Assembly: GCA_002989075.1 (NCBI GenBank)
Contig: PSQN01000006.1
Span: 248,001-312,000 of the forward strand
From: Arthonia radiata
Taxonomy: Eukaryota > Ascomycota > Arthoniomycetes > Arthoniales > Arthoniaceae
DNA: 64,000 nucleotides
Direction of reading: 5' to 3'
A model generated the notes under the pieces. That model searched no databases and was not told where the DNA came from. It saw nothing but the letters and a program-made list of their open reading frames with translations. The translations under genes were made by a program, and so were the position numbers. Below are positions 1-10,837 of the stretch, in pieces. The first letter of the stretch is position 1. Each line of letters starts with the position of its first letter.

Positions 1-287
1 CAGTACATTCTGACCCGGCGCAGAATGCATTGCAGGAAGCAAAGAAGCACTGAGAAAAAAAGATGGATCCAGCACAGTCGAAAAGGGGTATGACCTCGAG
101 GAAGGACCCCACGCCGTTCGCCGCCTCATCACCCGAGTCCAACGTCATTGTTGTTCTCCAATGGGTCCCCAATGCACGGCTGGCAGCATGAGGACCTTCC
201 CGCGGTCTTTGGGTCACTCAAGTCATTTCAAGACCCTACATTCACCCTCTAGCGAAGACGAATCAACGTTCAAAGACCTTCTCGACC
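1..287. other. Upstream region of the dehydrogenase gene
   Basis: No gene is supported here. The stretch ends in the 5' leader of the dehydrogenase that starts at 288. A short open frame at 161-364 is out of frame with that gene and runs into its first intron, so I do not call it. Confidence 0.5.
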
Positions 288-1752
288 ATGGCATCCCCTC
301 GAGTCTTCAAGATCGCCTCAATCCCTGGGGATGGCATAGGCACGGAGATCACAGAGGCTGGTAAGCACTTCACAATTTACAGCAAGATCTCCAACACAAC
401 GATCCCTCGCTGACAGCACAATCACAGCCATACAAGCCCTCGAAACGCTCTCCAAGACCTCCGACAACGCCTTCTCCTTCTCCTTCGACCATCTTGACTA
501 CAGCAGCGAGAACTATGCAAAGAGGGGGTACTACATGCCGGAGGATGGAATGGAGCGGCTCAAGAAGAGCGACGCAATCTTCTTCGGTGCCGTGGGCTGG
601 CCTTGTACGTCCTCGCGACAATCAACCTGAATCCCTCAGCCGGCAGAACCACTCAGCTAACAATCCAAGAAGCCGTACCAGACCACATCTCCCTCTGGTC
701 GCTCATCCTCCCCATCCGCAAGGAGCTGAACCAATACGTCAATTCACGACCCGTCCGCATACTCCCCGGCGTGACGGCGCCTCTCACATCCGTCGCCAAG
801 GACCCATGTAGGCCACACCCTCCTCCACACCCTGACATCCACTAACCCCTCCCACAGCCTCCCTCGACTGGCTCATCATCCGCGAAAACAGCGAAGGCGA
901 ATACGCCGGCCAAGGCGGGCTCACGCACCCCAACTCCCCCCTCGAACTCGGCACCGAGCTCGCGATCTTCACGCGCACCGCCCTCGAACGCATCTTCACC
1001 TTTGCCTTCGCCGCCGCCTACGCCCGGCCCCGCAGACACCTGACCATGGTCACGAAATCCAACGCCCAACGCCACGGCATGGTCCTCTGGGACCGCGTCT
1101 TCTACGAGGTCGCGAAAGACTGGGAGGGCAAGGTGACTCACGACAAGATGCTGGTGGACGCCATGACGGTGCGAATGGTGAACAACCCCTCCTCGCTGGA
1201 CACGATCGTCGCGACGAACCTGCACGCGGACATCCTGTCGGATCTGGCGGCGGCGCTGGGCGGCAGCATCGGCATCGCGCCGTCGAGTAACCTGGACCCG
1301 AGCCGGCGGTATCCGAGCATGTTCGAGCCGATTCACGGGAGCGCGCCGGATATTGCTGGGAAGGGTGTGGCGAACCCCGTAGGTGCGTTTTGGAGCGCCG
1401 CGGAGATGGTGGGGTGGCTTGCTGGTGCTGATGGGGAGGGGGAAGAGGTGCATGGGATGAGGAAGGCACAGGTATGTCCTTCAGCATCTGCATGTTGCCG
1501 TCTATAGCCTGTGAAGGTGCTTCTCGCGACCGACGCTGCCCTCGTGCACCAGAATCTAGACGAGACTGCTCGAGGCCAGGGCTGTTCGGAGCGGCTACGC
1601 TGACGATCATTTTGTAGGAAACGTTGATGAAGGCGATTGAGAATGTGACAGGGGGAGGCATACGCACACGAGATCTGGGTGGCGAGAGTGGCACAAAGGC
1701 GGTGACGGAGGCAGTGTGCAAGGAGATAGAGAACTTGACTTCGAGATCATAA
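288..1752 (+). CDS. Tartrate/D-malate dehydrogenase-like (isocitrate/isopropylmalate dehydrogenase family)
   Basis: Predicted NAD-dependent beta-decarboxylating dehydrogenase of the tartrate dehydrogenase/D-malate dehydrogenase branch, probably cytosolic. I read five exons: 288-360, 428-604, 673-807, 858-1471 and 1618-1752, all with GT-AG introns in consistent phase, giving about 377 aa, the usual length. The N-terminus has the IPGDGIGTE-type nucleotide-fold start. The middle has RENSEGEYAGQGG, then TKSNAQRHGMVLWDRVF, typical of the tartrate/malate branch and carrying the substrate-binding Lys, and a metal-binding segment with Asp residues (LHADILSDLAAALGG). The C-terminal half has EPIHGSAPDIAGKG. 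The ATG at 288 is the only start that gives the IPGDGIG motif at residue ~13. Substrate choice among tartrate, D-malate and isopropylmalate cannot be settled by eye; fungal leucine-pathway enzymes lack the SNAQRHG signature. Confidence 0.88.
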
Positions 1753-1966
1753 TCGAGTTCTTTATCGGGGCTGCTGGGTATCTACGTATTCAATCGAGCC
1801 TCCCTCCATCCAGCGCCTACGCTAATATATGCAATCGAGTGGGAGTAGTCGGGCCTCCACGTAGAGGTCTTAGAACAAAGGAAATTCCGCGAGGCCGGTG
1901 TGCTGGCGCGCAAGAAGGCCTTCCGAGGTCAGATCTTCTCTTCGTAGGGCGCTCCTTCCTTCTTGA

Positions 1967-2887
1967 CTAAATGCATGTCAGTACAACTTTCAACACGTAA
2001 TGCATGGGGAGAGGCTTCAAACCTAGGCGGGAGGCCACGCGCGGCAGACGGCACACGGCTCGAGTGACGCGCTTAATGCCAGCGCAGAACGTTCGGCTCG
2101 ACACTCCACGTTGCGTTAGTGGGCGACTGTAGGAGTGCGGTAGAAGCAGAGAACCTGCGCGGAACGGTGAGTACGCCGGGCGCATCGTGTATGGAGGTGG
2201 GACGGAATCGCACATCTGCGTGAGCGAGAGCATCCGATCAGCGCGGAAGGTCGGTGGCTCGCGCGGTGGGAACACCTTTGGGAGTAGCTCCTCGTAGGCA
2301 TTTAGGTCGGCCTGTGTGAACACCACAAAGATGATTCGGTGAAAGAATTGGCCATATCCCTCCTTCATGAAGTGGCGCACAGTTCTGAGCGCGATGAGGG
2401 CAGCCTCGTAGTGTGGGTATCCGTAGATCCCAGTTGAAATCGCGGGAAACGCGATGGTCTTGAACTGTTGGTTGGCTGCGATACGGAGGGTGTTGTGGTA
2501 GGCCATGTTCAGAACCGCGGCGGAGCTGTCTGGGTCTTTGTGGTTGTAGATGGGTCCGATGGCATGAATGACGTTGCGTGCCGGTAAGTCGTACCCTGCG
2601 GTCAACACGGCGTCACCCGGACGGCAGACACCGATCGTCTTGCACTCGCGCATGAGATCGTCTCCGGCAGCACGGTGGATCGCGCCATCTACGCCACCGC
2701 CGCCACGCATGCCTGTATTGGCGGCATTGACAATCGCGTCACAGTCGATTGTGGTGATATCTCCCTTGAAGAGACAGATTTGAAAATTGAAGTTGGGGTC
2801 GTGCGGAGCAAGAACGTCGACTTGCAAGGCGCCGGCGTTGTAGAGCTCGTACAAAGTTGCAATTTCGTTAGCCTTGACCGGAGCCAT
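1967..2887 (-). CDS. Macro-domain protein (ADP-ribose / O-acetyl-ADP-ribose hydrolase type)
   Basis: A single-exon frame of 306 aa from the ATG at 2887; the open frame extends about 30 nt further upstream but without ATG. Residues ~30-215 are a macro domain of the MacroD/YmdB kind: a NAANTGMRGGGGVDGAI loop binding the distal ribose, then GYDLPARNVIHAIGPIY, and AISTGIYGYP, which forms the diphosphate loop. Such proteins remove ADP-ribose from acidic side chains or hydrolyse O-acetyl-ADP-ribose from sirtuins. The last ~95 residues are Arg/Pro/Ser-rich with no recognised domain; they could be a disordered tail or partly mis-read 3' sequence if an intron was missed. It is transcribed convergently with the dehydrogenase to its left. 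Confidence 0.85.
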   Translation of the reverse strand: MAPVKANEIATLYELYNAGALQVDVLAPHDPNFNFQICLFKGDITTIDCDAIVNAANTGMRGGGGVDGAIHRAAGDDLMRECKTIGVCRPGDAVLTAGYDLPARNVIHAIGPIYNHKDPDSSAAVLNMAYHNTLRIAANQQFKTIAFPAISTGIYGYPHYEAALIALRTVRHFMKEGYGQFFHRIIFVVFTQADLNAYEELLPKVFPPREPPTFRADRMLSLTQMCDSVPPPYTMRPAYSPFRAGSLLLPHSYSRPLTQRGVSSRTFCAGIKRVTRAVCRLPRVASRLGLKPLPMHYVLKVVLTCI

Positions 2888-5444
2888 CCTGGAGTCCTTG
2901 AAGGAAACGGGTGACAAGATGGATCAGGGTTTATCGTTGAGATGCTTCGGTGTGATTACGTGAATTCTAGGATTGAAACGTCAGTCAAATCTCGCCTGCA
3001 AGGCAGGACCACAGTGAGCTGTGAAGTCTTAGATAGGGTGCGGGGCGGCAATACGTGAGCGGAAGCTGCCGAAGGATAGGTTTTGCTCTGTTGGTATGCC
3101 TTGGAGACTTACTTTGCGTTGCACGTGGGGCAGTGCGTGTTGGCCGTAGGTCGTTGATGTGAGGTCAGGGTTTCAAAGAAACGTGAAACCTTGGAGATCT
3201 GGCGTTGGTGGTCGAACTATGAGGCTGAAAGGGAGAATTGCGCTTACCTTTAGAGACTTGACTGACTTGGACAGTCCTTGGAGGATGATTGGTTTTCTTG
3301 AGACTTGACCTTGCAGAGTTTGCTGACACTTATTGAGCAGCGAGCTTGACTCGCGAACCTCGAAGTCGAGCCGTGAGCCCCACAGCTCGAATCCTGACGC
3401 CCTGAACGCCGTCAAAACTGGAGAATGGTGGCAAAAGACCGAAGATGAAGTATGGACAGAAATTGAATGGTGAAACGAAGGAGGGTGAAAGGAAGGTGTC
3501 GAGACGAAGAGGAGAGTAGTGTGAAGAGGAAGTAAAAGGAAAAGGGTGGGGCGGGGGTGCTCGACGCACAAATTCTGGCATAGACTGCCGTCAATTTTTC
3601 ACCACGCGTCCGCCAACCCTGAAATCACGATTCTCTCGTTGGTGACCCTTGTTCTCCTTTGTATCAGGTCAGGAGTCGTAGCGACGTCACCGTCTTGATA
3701 CTGGCTGTTCGTCTTCCTTGATCTGAGGACTGATGAGCGCCCACTGCTGGGGTAGCCCTCGAGCTCTTGATCTCGGTCAGTCACTCACCAGCATCGCTCA
3801 GCAGCGGTCCTCAGGTCCATCGTCGCCGCGCTCCTCGCCCTCCGCACGTGTCTTCTCAACTCAAACGTCACCACCGAGGCGCTCTGTCTCAGCTGAACCT
3901 TCGTCAACGAGCTGCCTTTCCACGCGCGCATCTGCTGAGCTGTCAGCACCGCACGGTCTTGTCCTCACCAATAGCGCTCCATGAGGCTGCGCTCAGTGCC
4001 CGCAACAACATGTCTTTCAATGCTTCCTACCATGATGGTGTCCATGAAAGAAAATGTCTTTACCAACCTACCTATCGAAACGTGATTTATTCTCGCCACC
4101 GCAAGACTGTAAGACAATGGGCAGGAGCTTACAATTTCAATTGTCTCGGTCAGCCCACACAGCAGCTCCGCGCAACAGTCTCATGATCTTTGAGCTCGCA
4201 AATGACATAGCTGATTCTGACTGTCCAAATGTCAGCGAAGAATACATCCTTCTTGATGCGAGGCTGCTCATTCAGTCCCAGGCTCTGGCGAACGCGCCAC
4301 TGGCGAGGGTCGCTACGAGATCGGTTACTGGGCTCATGGTCTTGGCCGTGTTCTTATCTTCTTTCACCTTTGGTGCAGTCATGTAAAACTTACCATTAAC
4401 GGCCTCGCGACCATTCATCAGCTTACAGCAGCTTAGTCTAGGACAGTCTGCTCTGCATCATTTGAGTCCCCGCTTGTTGGAGCATTGGCTTCACAGCGCC
4501 TGTAATTCCACCAGGTACTCGCCCATTCTCATGCGAATAGCGACGTCCATGCGGCATTTCAATGACATGCGCCGCGTATACAGCTTCCATTCTCACAGTC
4601 AAAGTTGAGACACTGGGGTACTCGCCACACTGAATGGCAAGCTCGGTAAGGATATGTCGGACAAAAGCGCTTGAAAGGGACGTCGACCATGTTAACGAAG
4701 CCCTGCACCACGCTACGCGGCTGCGTATCATAGCCTCGGCATCCCTCATTGTTCTTTCCGTCGCTAGCGTCCCATGATGTCCCCGTCTGGGCATGTCCAA
4801 GCTAATTCCATCCTCAGGTCTGTACCGCCCGTATCCGAATATTGCTGCCTACCCCTAGCCCCTGTCGAATTTCCTCGTGTTATTCAATCGCCCATCACAA
4901 TACGAATCAATACAATCGAAAGGATTCAAGGTACAGCTGTCTTTCCCGGTGGCGTGAGGCAGCTAGTTACCGTGCTGACCCTTTCGTATCCCATTACCCG
5001 AAAATTCCCACATTCGGTAAGCATCATCATTATACCAGGAGGCATGTGTCTCATCATTGCGTGTGCTTCCTTTGACGCTCTTCAATACATGGAAACGTCC
5101 GCCCATTCAACGGCAAGCAGCTCTTCCTGCCGATTGCAAGCGAGCGTTTCCCACCCATTTCAACCATTCTTGCATCTTAGGTAGCAAGTCACCCATCTTT
5201 TCAAATACTTCAGCTTCCCATACTTCTTCAACGTGACAATTGACTGTGAATACTCACGACGTACAATACCGTACGTTGAAGTGCACCACACTCGTGCTGG
5301 CGTTCATCAAAGGCTCGTCAGCATCAACAAGTGACGACAATCACAAGCGTCACTCCAAGCTCGTGCATCTCTCTAGCGGCGTTCGCTGCTGAAAGTCAAG
5401 ACTGAATTTTCGTCAAGAACGCTGTCGACTATATCAGAGAGATC
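2888..5444. other. 2.5-kb intergenic region between two divergent genes
   Basis: This separates the leftward macro-domain gene from the rightward regulator at 5445. Only short overlapping frames occur, with no domain. CT-rich stretches with scattered ATGs at about 3730-5440 look like promoter plus a long 5' leader with possible upstream ORFs for the regulator. That is inference. Confidence 0.4.
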
Positions 5445-6821
5445 ATGGACACTGGCGAAGGATATCGTGGGGAGTACAACGCCCAGTCTGACAGAGTCAG
5501 GTATGTATACTTGCACCCCTGAGCGCCGATTCTTCCCCCTGAGCATGTTATCAGCCCGACAGAAAGCTTTCGAGCTTCTGCGATGATGATAAGCCTAGAC
5601 AAGGGATTGGTAACTAATACGATCTCCAGCTCCTGGCTCCACGAAACTTCAAGCCATCAAGCACCTCATGTGATTTCTTCCGGGCAGATGGCTCCTTACA
5701 ACAGCACACAAGGTCAAGGTGCACAGTATGCAGTCGGAACCTGGTATCAGTCCCCCAATCATGCTGGTAATCAAGCCGGGTTCTACACCAACAATAGCGC
5801 TCCCATGGCTGCTATGAGCAAGAATGTTGCAGGCCAGTACAAGACAAACACCAAAGGCTTCAGGGGTCCACATCAAGCTCGTGACGCATATGCACCTCGA
5901 CAGCCTTCGCGTAGTCATCAACGACCAATCTCATCCAGGCCTTCCCCCCATGGCAAGACTCGCGTCGCTAAGCGTGGACGCCCGTCAAAGTCAAGCACCA
6001 GCCAGCGGCTGCGTGATGAGGAGAACCTACTCATCAGCAAGCTTCGCGTTCAGAGCTTGATGGACTGGCCGAACATCGTCGACTACATGAACAATTGGCG
6101 CAGTCTGCGAGGTCTCGAACCCAGTTTGACTGACGCCGCCGTCTATGGCCGCTTCAAGCGCAACGGCTCCGCACTCTTCGCCAAAGCAGGCCTTCCGACG
6201 TTCGAGCCGAGCACTTACATGCATCTCAAGAATGCCCGCGAGTGGGTCGGCGCTGGCCAGCACGGTGCTCCCGCACTATACCAACCTCAGCCGCCCAGCT
6301 ATGCTTCTCAATACGCCACGTACCCGAAGAAGCCGAAGTCAAGCGGCATGTTCGTGCCTCAGACAGCCTCGTCAACCCCTTCAACCACGGAGATGGACAC
6401 TTCTCGCTCCAGTTCAGCAGCTGTAGATGGTCAAGATGCTGACCATGACGCTGATGGCGATTCCGACCCTGAGTATCACACCGCACCACAACATCAGCCC
6501 ACCCACACATCCCAGCCAGCCGTGAACGATGGACCCGAGAAGTCCACATTCGACCCAAACCCGACTGGCTGTGATCCAAAGATCCTGCACCAGTGGTTCA
6601 CACATGCTGTGGGTGTCGTGGCGGAGAAAGGCTTGATCCAGAATCTCTGGGCCGACGTCGCTGCAATCCTCAAAGATCAGCATTTCCCCGTCGATCCTCG
6701 TTGGTGCCACGACTACTTCCACGGCTACTACCTTGTCGGTACCCCCTCCGATCCATCGGTCTTCCCTGCGCTGGCGCCTGCCGCTAAAGACACCAACGGT
6801 GATTCGGTCACCATGGCCTGA
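5445..6821 (+). CDS. AT-hook / Myb-like nuclear protein
   Basis: Two exons, 5445-5500 and 5630-6821, give about 415 aa beginning MDTGEGYRGEYNAQSDR; the donor GTATGT and acceptor CTCCAG join in phase. The alternative in-frame ATG at 5583 lies inside the intron. The N-terminal third is Gln/Ser/Tyr-rich. Near residue 125 there is an AT-hook-like KRGRPSKS, followed at once by a ~60-residue helical block (DEENLLISKLRVQ ... WPNIVDYMNNW ... VYGRFKRNG) with spaced Trp and aromatic residues, resembling a Myb/SANT-type domain of fungal proteins. A later segment is acidic, and the C-terminus (HQWFTHAVGVVAEKGLIQ...) looks folded. Probably a chromatin or DNA-binding protein; no specific orthologue recognised. 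Confidence 0.75.
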
Positions 6822-7798
6822 ACGCCGCCTCTCCACTAGTCTCAGCTCAGCAGAACTGTACAAGTATGGCTGGGCAGGAACCGCCAGTGCCACTAGACCC
6901 CTTGTTGACGATACGAACGATACGAACGACTGCTGAGTCGGACACTTTGAATATCCAGTGATCTGTTATGGGTTTGCCTACCATCGCGAGCGAGGCGTTA
7001 CGGTGGTGTACAGATACCCAGCTTTACGCCATTCAAGGTGTAGAGCACGTTCTCGTTACTCATCATCAGCAAATTCGCTTGTAGCACTCGCTTGCCAGCA
7101 TTGGAGGGAGGTTGACGTGCGGCTGGCAAGACATTGATGCATTCATGGCCACGATGGTGCGCACCATGTGCGAGGGTGCGCCTCCTACGCCTGCCGTTCA
7201 TTACTGATATACATCGCCGACGGGAGTATATAACGCAATCAGATGTTTTGGTCTGTACTTGAGCCTCATCTTCTTTTCGCTGTTGTCTTGCTGCCTAGTC
7301 TATAAATGACGTTTGAGACATATGTATTCTGATCTGAGCATGCTTGATGGCTGTATACATTGATTCAGGCAATCCAACGCCTATTGGCATCCGCAATGCA
7401 TGGGCACTCGTGGCATGTGAGAATACACGCCAGACATGGCACCGCCGAGTCGCGAATCCATATGTTAAGGCAGCACAGGCAGGCCTCTCGCTCATATGAT
7501 ACCCGTGTGTATTACCCAAGCTCTCGCCGTTGGGCATTTGCTTCAAGTGTGGCCTTCCACCGACGAGACGTGCGCAACTACGGATGAAGCCCAGACAGAC
7601 ATCATCCGGCCACGAAATTGTTACCGCCGCATGGAGACAGCAAACGAGCACGCAGACAGCATCAACTTACCACAGCCAGGGCTGCATCATTCACAACAGG
7701 CCGCAGGCAATCTCACACCACACCCAAGCTCACGCACGCACCTGCACGAAGACACCACAAGTCTCAGTCACAACGACGAAACCAAAGGGTATCATTCA
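6822..7798. other. Intergenic region between convergent genes
   Basis: Lies between the 3' ends of the AT-hook gene and the leftward transporter. Open frames here are short or overlap the transporter's antisense strand. The segment 7640-7900 is very C/A-rich on the plus strand. I see no gene. Confidence 0.4.
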
Positions 7799-9082
7799 CT
7801 ACCTCCGCCTCCGATCCAACTCAACAACACTATACCACACGCCCCCCGCCACACTCACCGCCATCCCCGCCCCATTCAACCACCCCACCTGCACCTTAAA
7901 CAACACGATCCCCAGCAAAATCGTCAAACACTGCTTCAAATTCCCCGCCACCGTCAGCGTCAACGCCCCGCTCAACTTGTTCGTCTGGAAACTGCTCACG
8001 TTCAGCACGAACGCCAATACCCCATTACCCACCAGCGCGCCCAGCATGCGCGGCGGTAAATGTCCCTCTGTCACGTAGCTCAGGAAGCGGCCGGACTCCC
8101 CGGTCGCGTAGGCGTACGTCAGCGCCTGCATCGCCGCGAGTGGGCTCATGCGTAATAGGATTTCCAGGGCGGGCAGGGCGAGGCTGCCGGTCATGAGGCG
8201 GTTGCTGACGACTGTTTTGAGGCTGGCGAGGACGACGCCGAGGAGCGTCAAAAGGAAGCCGGGGAGCGTGAAGTAGTAGTCCCCGTAGGTCGCTAGTGCG
8301 ACGCCCAGCACGATTGGCGCGACGGCCATGTACGTCCGGCGGTCATACACGCGGTTGAAGTACACGCGCTGGATGAGGATGGTGAAGACGGGGCAGGTGG
8401 AGCGCATGATCTGGTGGAAGGGGACGGAGACGGCGGCGAGGGAGACGTTGGAGATGGCGATGTTGACGGTGAAGAGTACCGAGAAGGCGAGGAGGGCGAT
8501 GTGCTCGGTGCGGCCGAGGGCGGTGAGACTGAAGTGCCCGGAGAGGAGGAGGGTGTAGCAGCCGGCGGAGACGCAGGTCGCGTGGATGGTGGTGAGGAGC
8601 CAGGGGAAGTGGAAGTCGGTGAGGAGCGCTTTGTTGTAGATTGTGAGGAGAAGGTTCAGGGAGAACCATGTGAGCAGATTCAGGTACTTCGTCCGCGTGG
8701 GGACGGCGTATTCGGCTGCTACACCCGGGGCGGGGACGTCCTTGCGTGAGGATTTACGGAGGTGCTGGGAGTTGCGGGAGACGTGGCCGTTCGTTGGCGC
8801 CTGCGATTCGAGGTCGTCGGGGAAGTGCGTCCGCGTGCGAGGTGGGTAGATGGAGGCGGCTTTCTCGTCGAGAGGGTCGCCGGGGAGGGAGTCGGAGGAG
8901 TGGTTGCGCACGTGATTTTGGGGATCGGTGGCGGAGGACATGGAGATGCTGTTGAGGCCGAGGCTTGAGGAGGCGCGTGGGAGTGATTTGCGACGGGTCC
9001 GGGTGGGGTTGAAGGGCGAGGGTGAGCGCGCGCGGAGGTGGTTGGACGCAGGTGGTGGTAGGAGTGGTTTACCGTTAAGCAT
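7799..9082 (-). CDS. Triose-phosphate-translocator-family (DMT) sugar-phosphate/nucleotide-sugar transporter
   Basis: A 427-aa single-exon protein from the ATG at 9082; the frame is open a little further upstream without ATG. Residues 1-~115 form a basic, Ser/Pro-rich cytosolic tail. The rest carries about ten hydrophobic segments typical of the TPT branch of the drug/metabolite transporter superfamily: LNLLTWFSLNLLLTIYNKAL opens TM1, then a YTLLLSGHFSLTALGR segment, VPFHQIMRSTCPVFTIL, a second repeat with ASLKTVVSNRLMTG, and NVSSFQTNKLSGALTLTVAG near the end. These are family hallmarks (conserved NK and KTVVSN positions). Likely located in the Golgi or ER membrane, exchanging phosphorylated sugars or nucleotide sugars; the substrate cannot be assigned. 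Confidence 0.85.
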   Translation of the reverse strand: MLNGKPLLPPPASNHLRARSPSPFNPTRTRRKSLPRASSSLGLNSISMSSATDPQNHVRNHSSDSLPGDPLDEKAASIYPPRTRTHFPDDLESQAPTNGHVSRNSQHLRKSSRKDVPAPGVAAEYAVPTRTKYLNLLTWFSLNLLLTIYNKALLTDFHFPWLLTTIHATCVSAGCYTLLLSGHFSLTALGRTEHIALLAFSVLFTVNIAISNVSLAAVSVPFHQIMRSTCPVFTILIQRVYFNRVYDRRTYMAVAPIVLGVALATYGDYYFTLPGFLLTLLGVVLASLKTVVSNRLMTGSLALPALEILLRMSPLAAMQALTYAYATGESGRFLSYVTEGHLPPRMLGALVGNGVLAFVLNVSSFQTNKLSGALTLTVAGNLKQCLTILLGIVLFKVQVGWLNGAGMAVSVAGGVWYSVVELDRRRR

Positions 9083-10837
9083 GGCGGCAGAGGCGAGAGG
9101 AGCAGAGGTTCGAGTTGATGCGTGAGAATTGTCGATGCATGCAATGTTGTTGTTGTCTCTACTATTCACGTGTGCTGTATCATGGTCTTCCGTATCACGT
9201 TATATGGACAATAGGACGTCGAGATGGCGGAGCGCAACGGCGTCGTACTTTTGGCCACAATGGAAGGTGCAGTCTTAGCTTTCTCTTCGATTTCGACCTC
9301 TGGTGGGTTGTCGAATGATCACAGCGTTTTCTATCCAATTCAAGAGCTGTTCGATGTTCTGTACAAGGTCGCGTGCTTAGGATTCGTGTTTCTTGAAAAC
9401 CAGATGATGGACAGGGGCGACCAACGCGAGATGATGGATGCCAAGAAAGCTTGTTTCTCGTGTTGACAGATGTAGTAGCTGCCTCGGCCTTAAGTTCATT
9501 CAGAAGATAAACGAAGCACGTATGATTGATGGTGGTAGCCAAAGATTGATTTAATTCTTTAACACAAGCTTCGTTCCATTACACTTATCTCAAGCTAGTT
9601 GAGACTCGTCTCACAAGTTCCTCAAGGTCTTTGTGCAGCGAGGCCAAATTCCCTTTCGTTCTCATCCCAAGGCTTTCATCACAGCGTGAATATTTCTGGC
9701 CCTCTCATCTCCTCGTAGCAGAGCCACGTCCAGCTCCATCACGATCGCCACGGTTTGGCACTTGGAGTGGGGTTGCGGAGCTATTGCGCGTGCCTGTATC
9801 CGTGGAGGAATTTGTGCGGCGACTGGAAGCTTGGTCATAGTTATTGCTGGTGAGATGCTCTTTGATCACGTATGAAAGTCGGCTTCTGTGGCTTTGGTCG
9901 AATAACCGTCAGGACTCTCGGATCTATGAGATACTGCGGTCGGACATTGGTTTGGAGTGTGTCGCGCCTGGCGATGAATGTGAAGAGAGATGTTCAGTTG
10001 ATATGTTTGCAAGGTAAGAGTGTTGATGTGGGAAGATTTCTGGAAAGTCAACGGAGCGATGGCTTTGAGGTATACTTATAAGCTGCGGGGTTATAGGAGA
10101 GCCATTTGACAGCGCATGAAAGCGTGCGATTCTACGCTGCTAGCCGCGATCGCTTGACAAAGCAGGCTACATGCTCCGCGACACGCCCAGAGGGTGTTGG
10201 TAAGGAGGCCAGCTCGGCTTTGCGCGCATCGTCGCGGATTCTACGTTGCTGGGACGGCGGAGCACAGCAGATATTACAAGGCCAGTAGTTTGCCGTGAAT
10301 CAACGCCTACTCCAGACAATGGGCGGTGACTTGCAGCCTTCTCGTGGGCGTACATCTCGTGGGCGGCGTTGCGAGTTAACGGCCGAGTGCATCGATGAAT
10401 GAATGGGAAGAGGGTGAGCAGTTGGGGCGGCAGGCGTGAAGGACCGCAAGACTCATCTTGCGCGTGAGAAGATGGGGTTTAGCGCGACGAGGCCGGCATG
10501 GGTCTTGTCAAGACTCGTGGCACTGCGAGTCGAACGGCAGACGCCAAGTAAGTCCGTAATCTTTTGCAACTCTCTTTCCTCTATGCCTCTCCGATCTTCG
10601 TAAGTCCCTGGAGCCCTTCGACTTCCTGCACGCCGATGTCAGTGTTCCGAGATCATCCGGACGAGTAATGGTTGAAGAAAAAGGCACGATGAGATCGCAC
10701 TCACCCACCCACTCCTTCCAAGTGTAAGCGCACGGACGGCCATGACATTGTCTTATTCTGCATTCATGTTGTATTCCATGTCCTTGGCCTGCTAGTTTTC
10801 AGACAATCTTTCCGAGCTGCTATCCAATTGAGCGACT
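9083..10837. other. 1.75-kb intergenic region
   Basis: Divergent promoter space between the leftward transporter and the rightward UDP-sugar dehydrogenase. Short frames only. Nothing with a domain, repeat or RNA fold was recognised. Confidence 0.4.

Noticed and set aside
7496-8078. Plus-strand frames of ~185 codons
   Set aside because: They overlap the antisense of the transporter's 3' end and a C/A-rich spacer; composition explains them.
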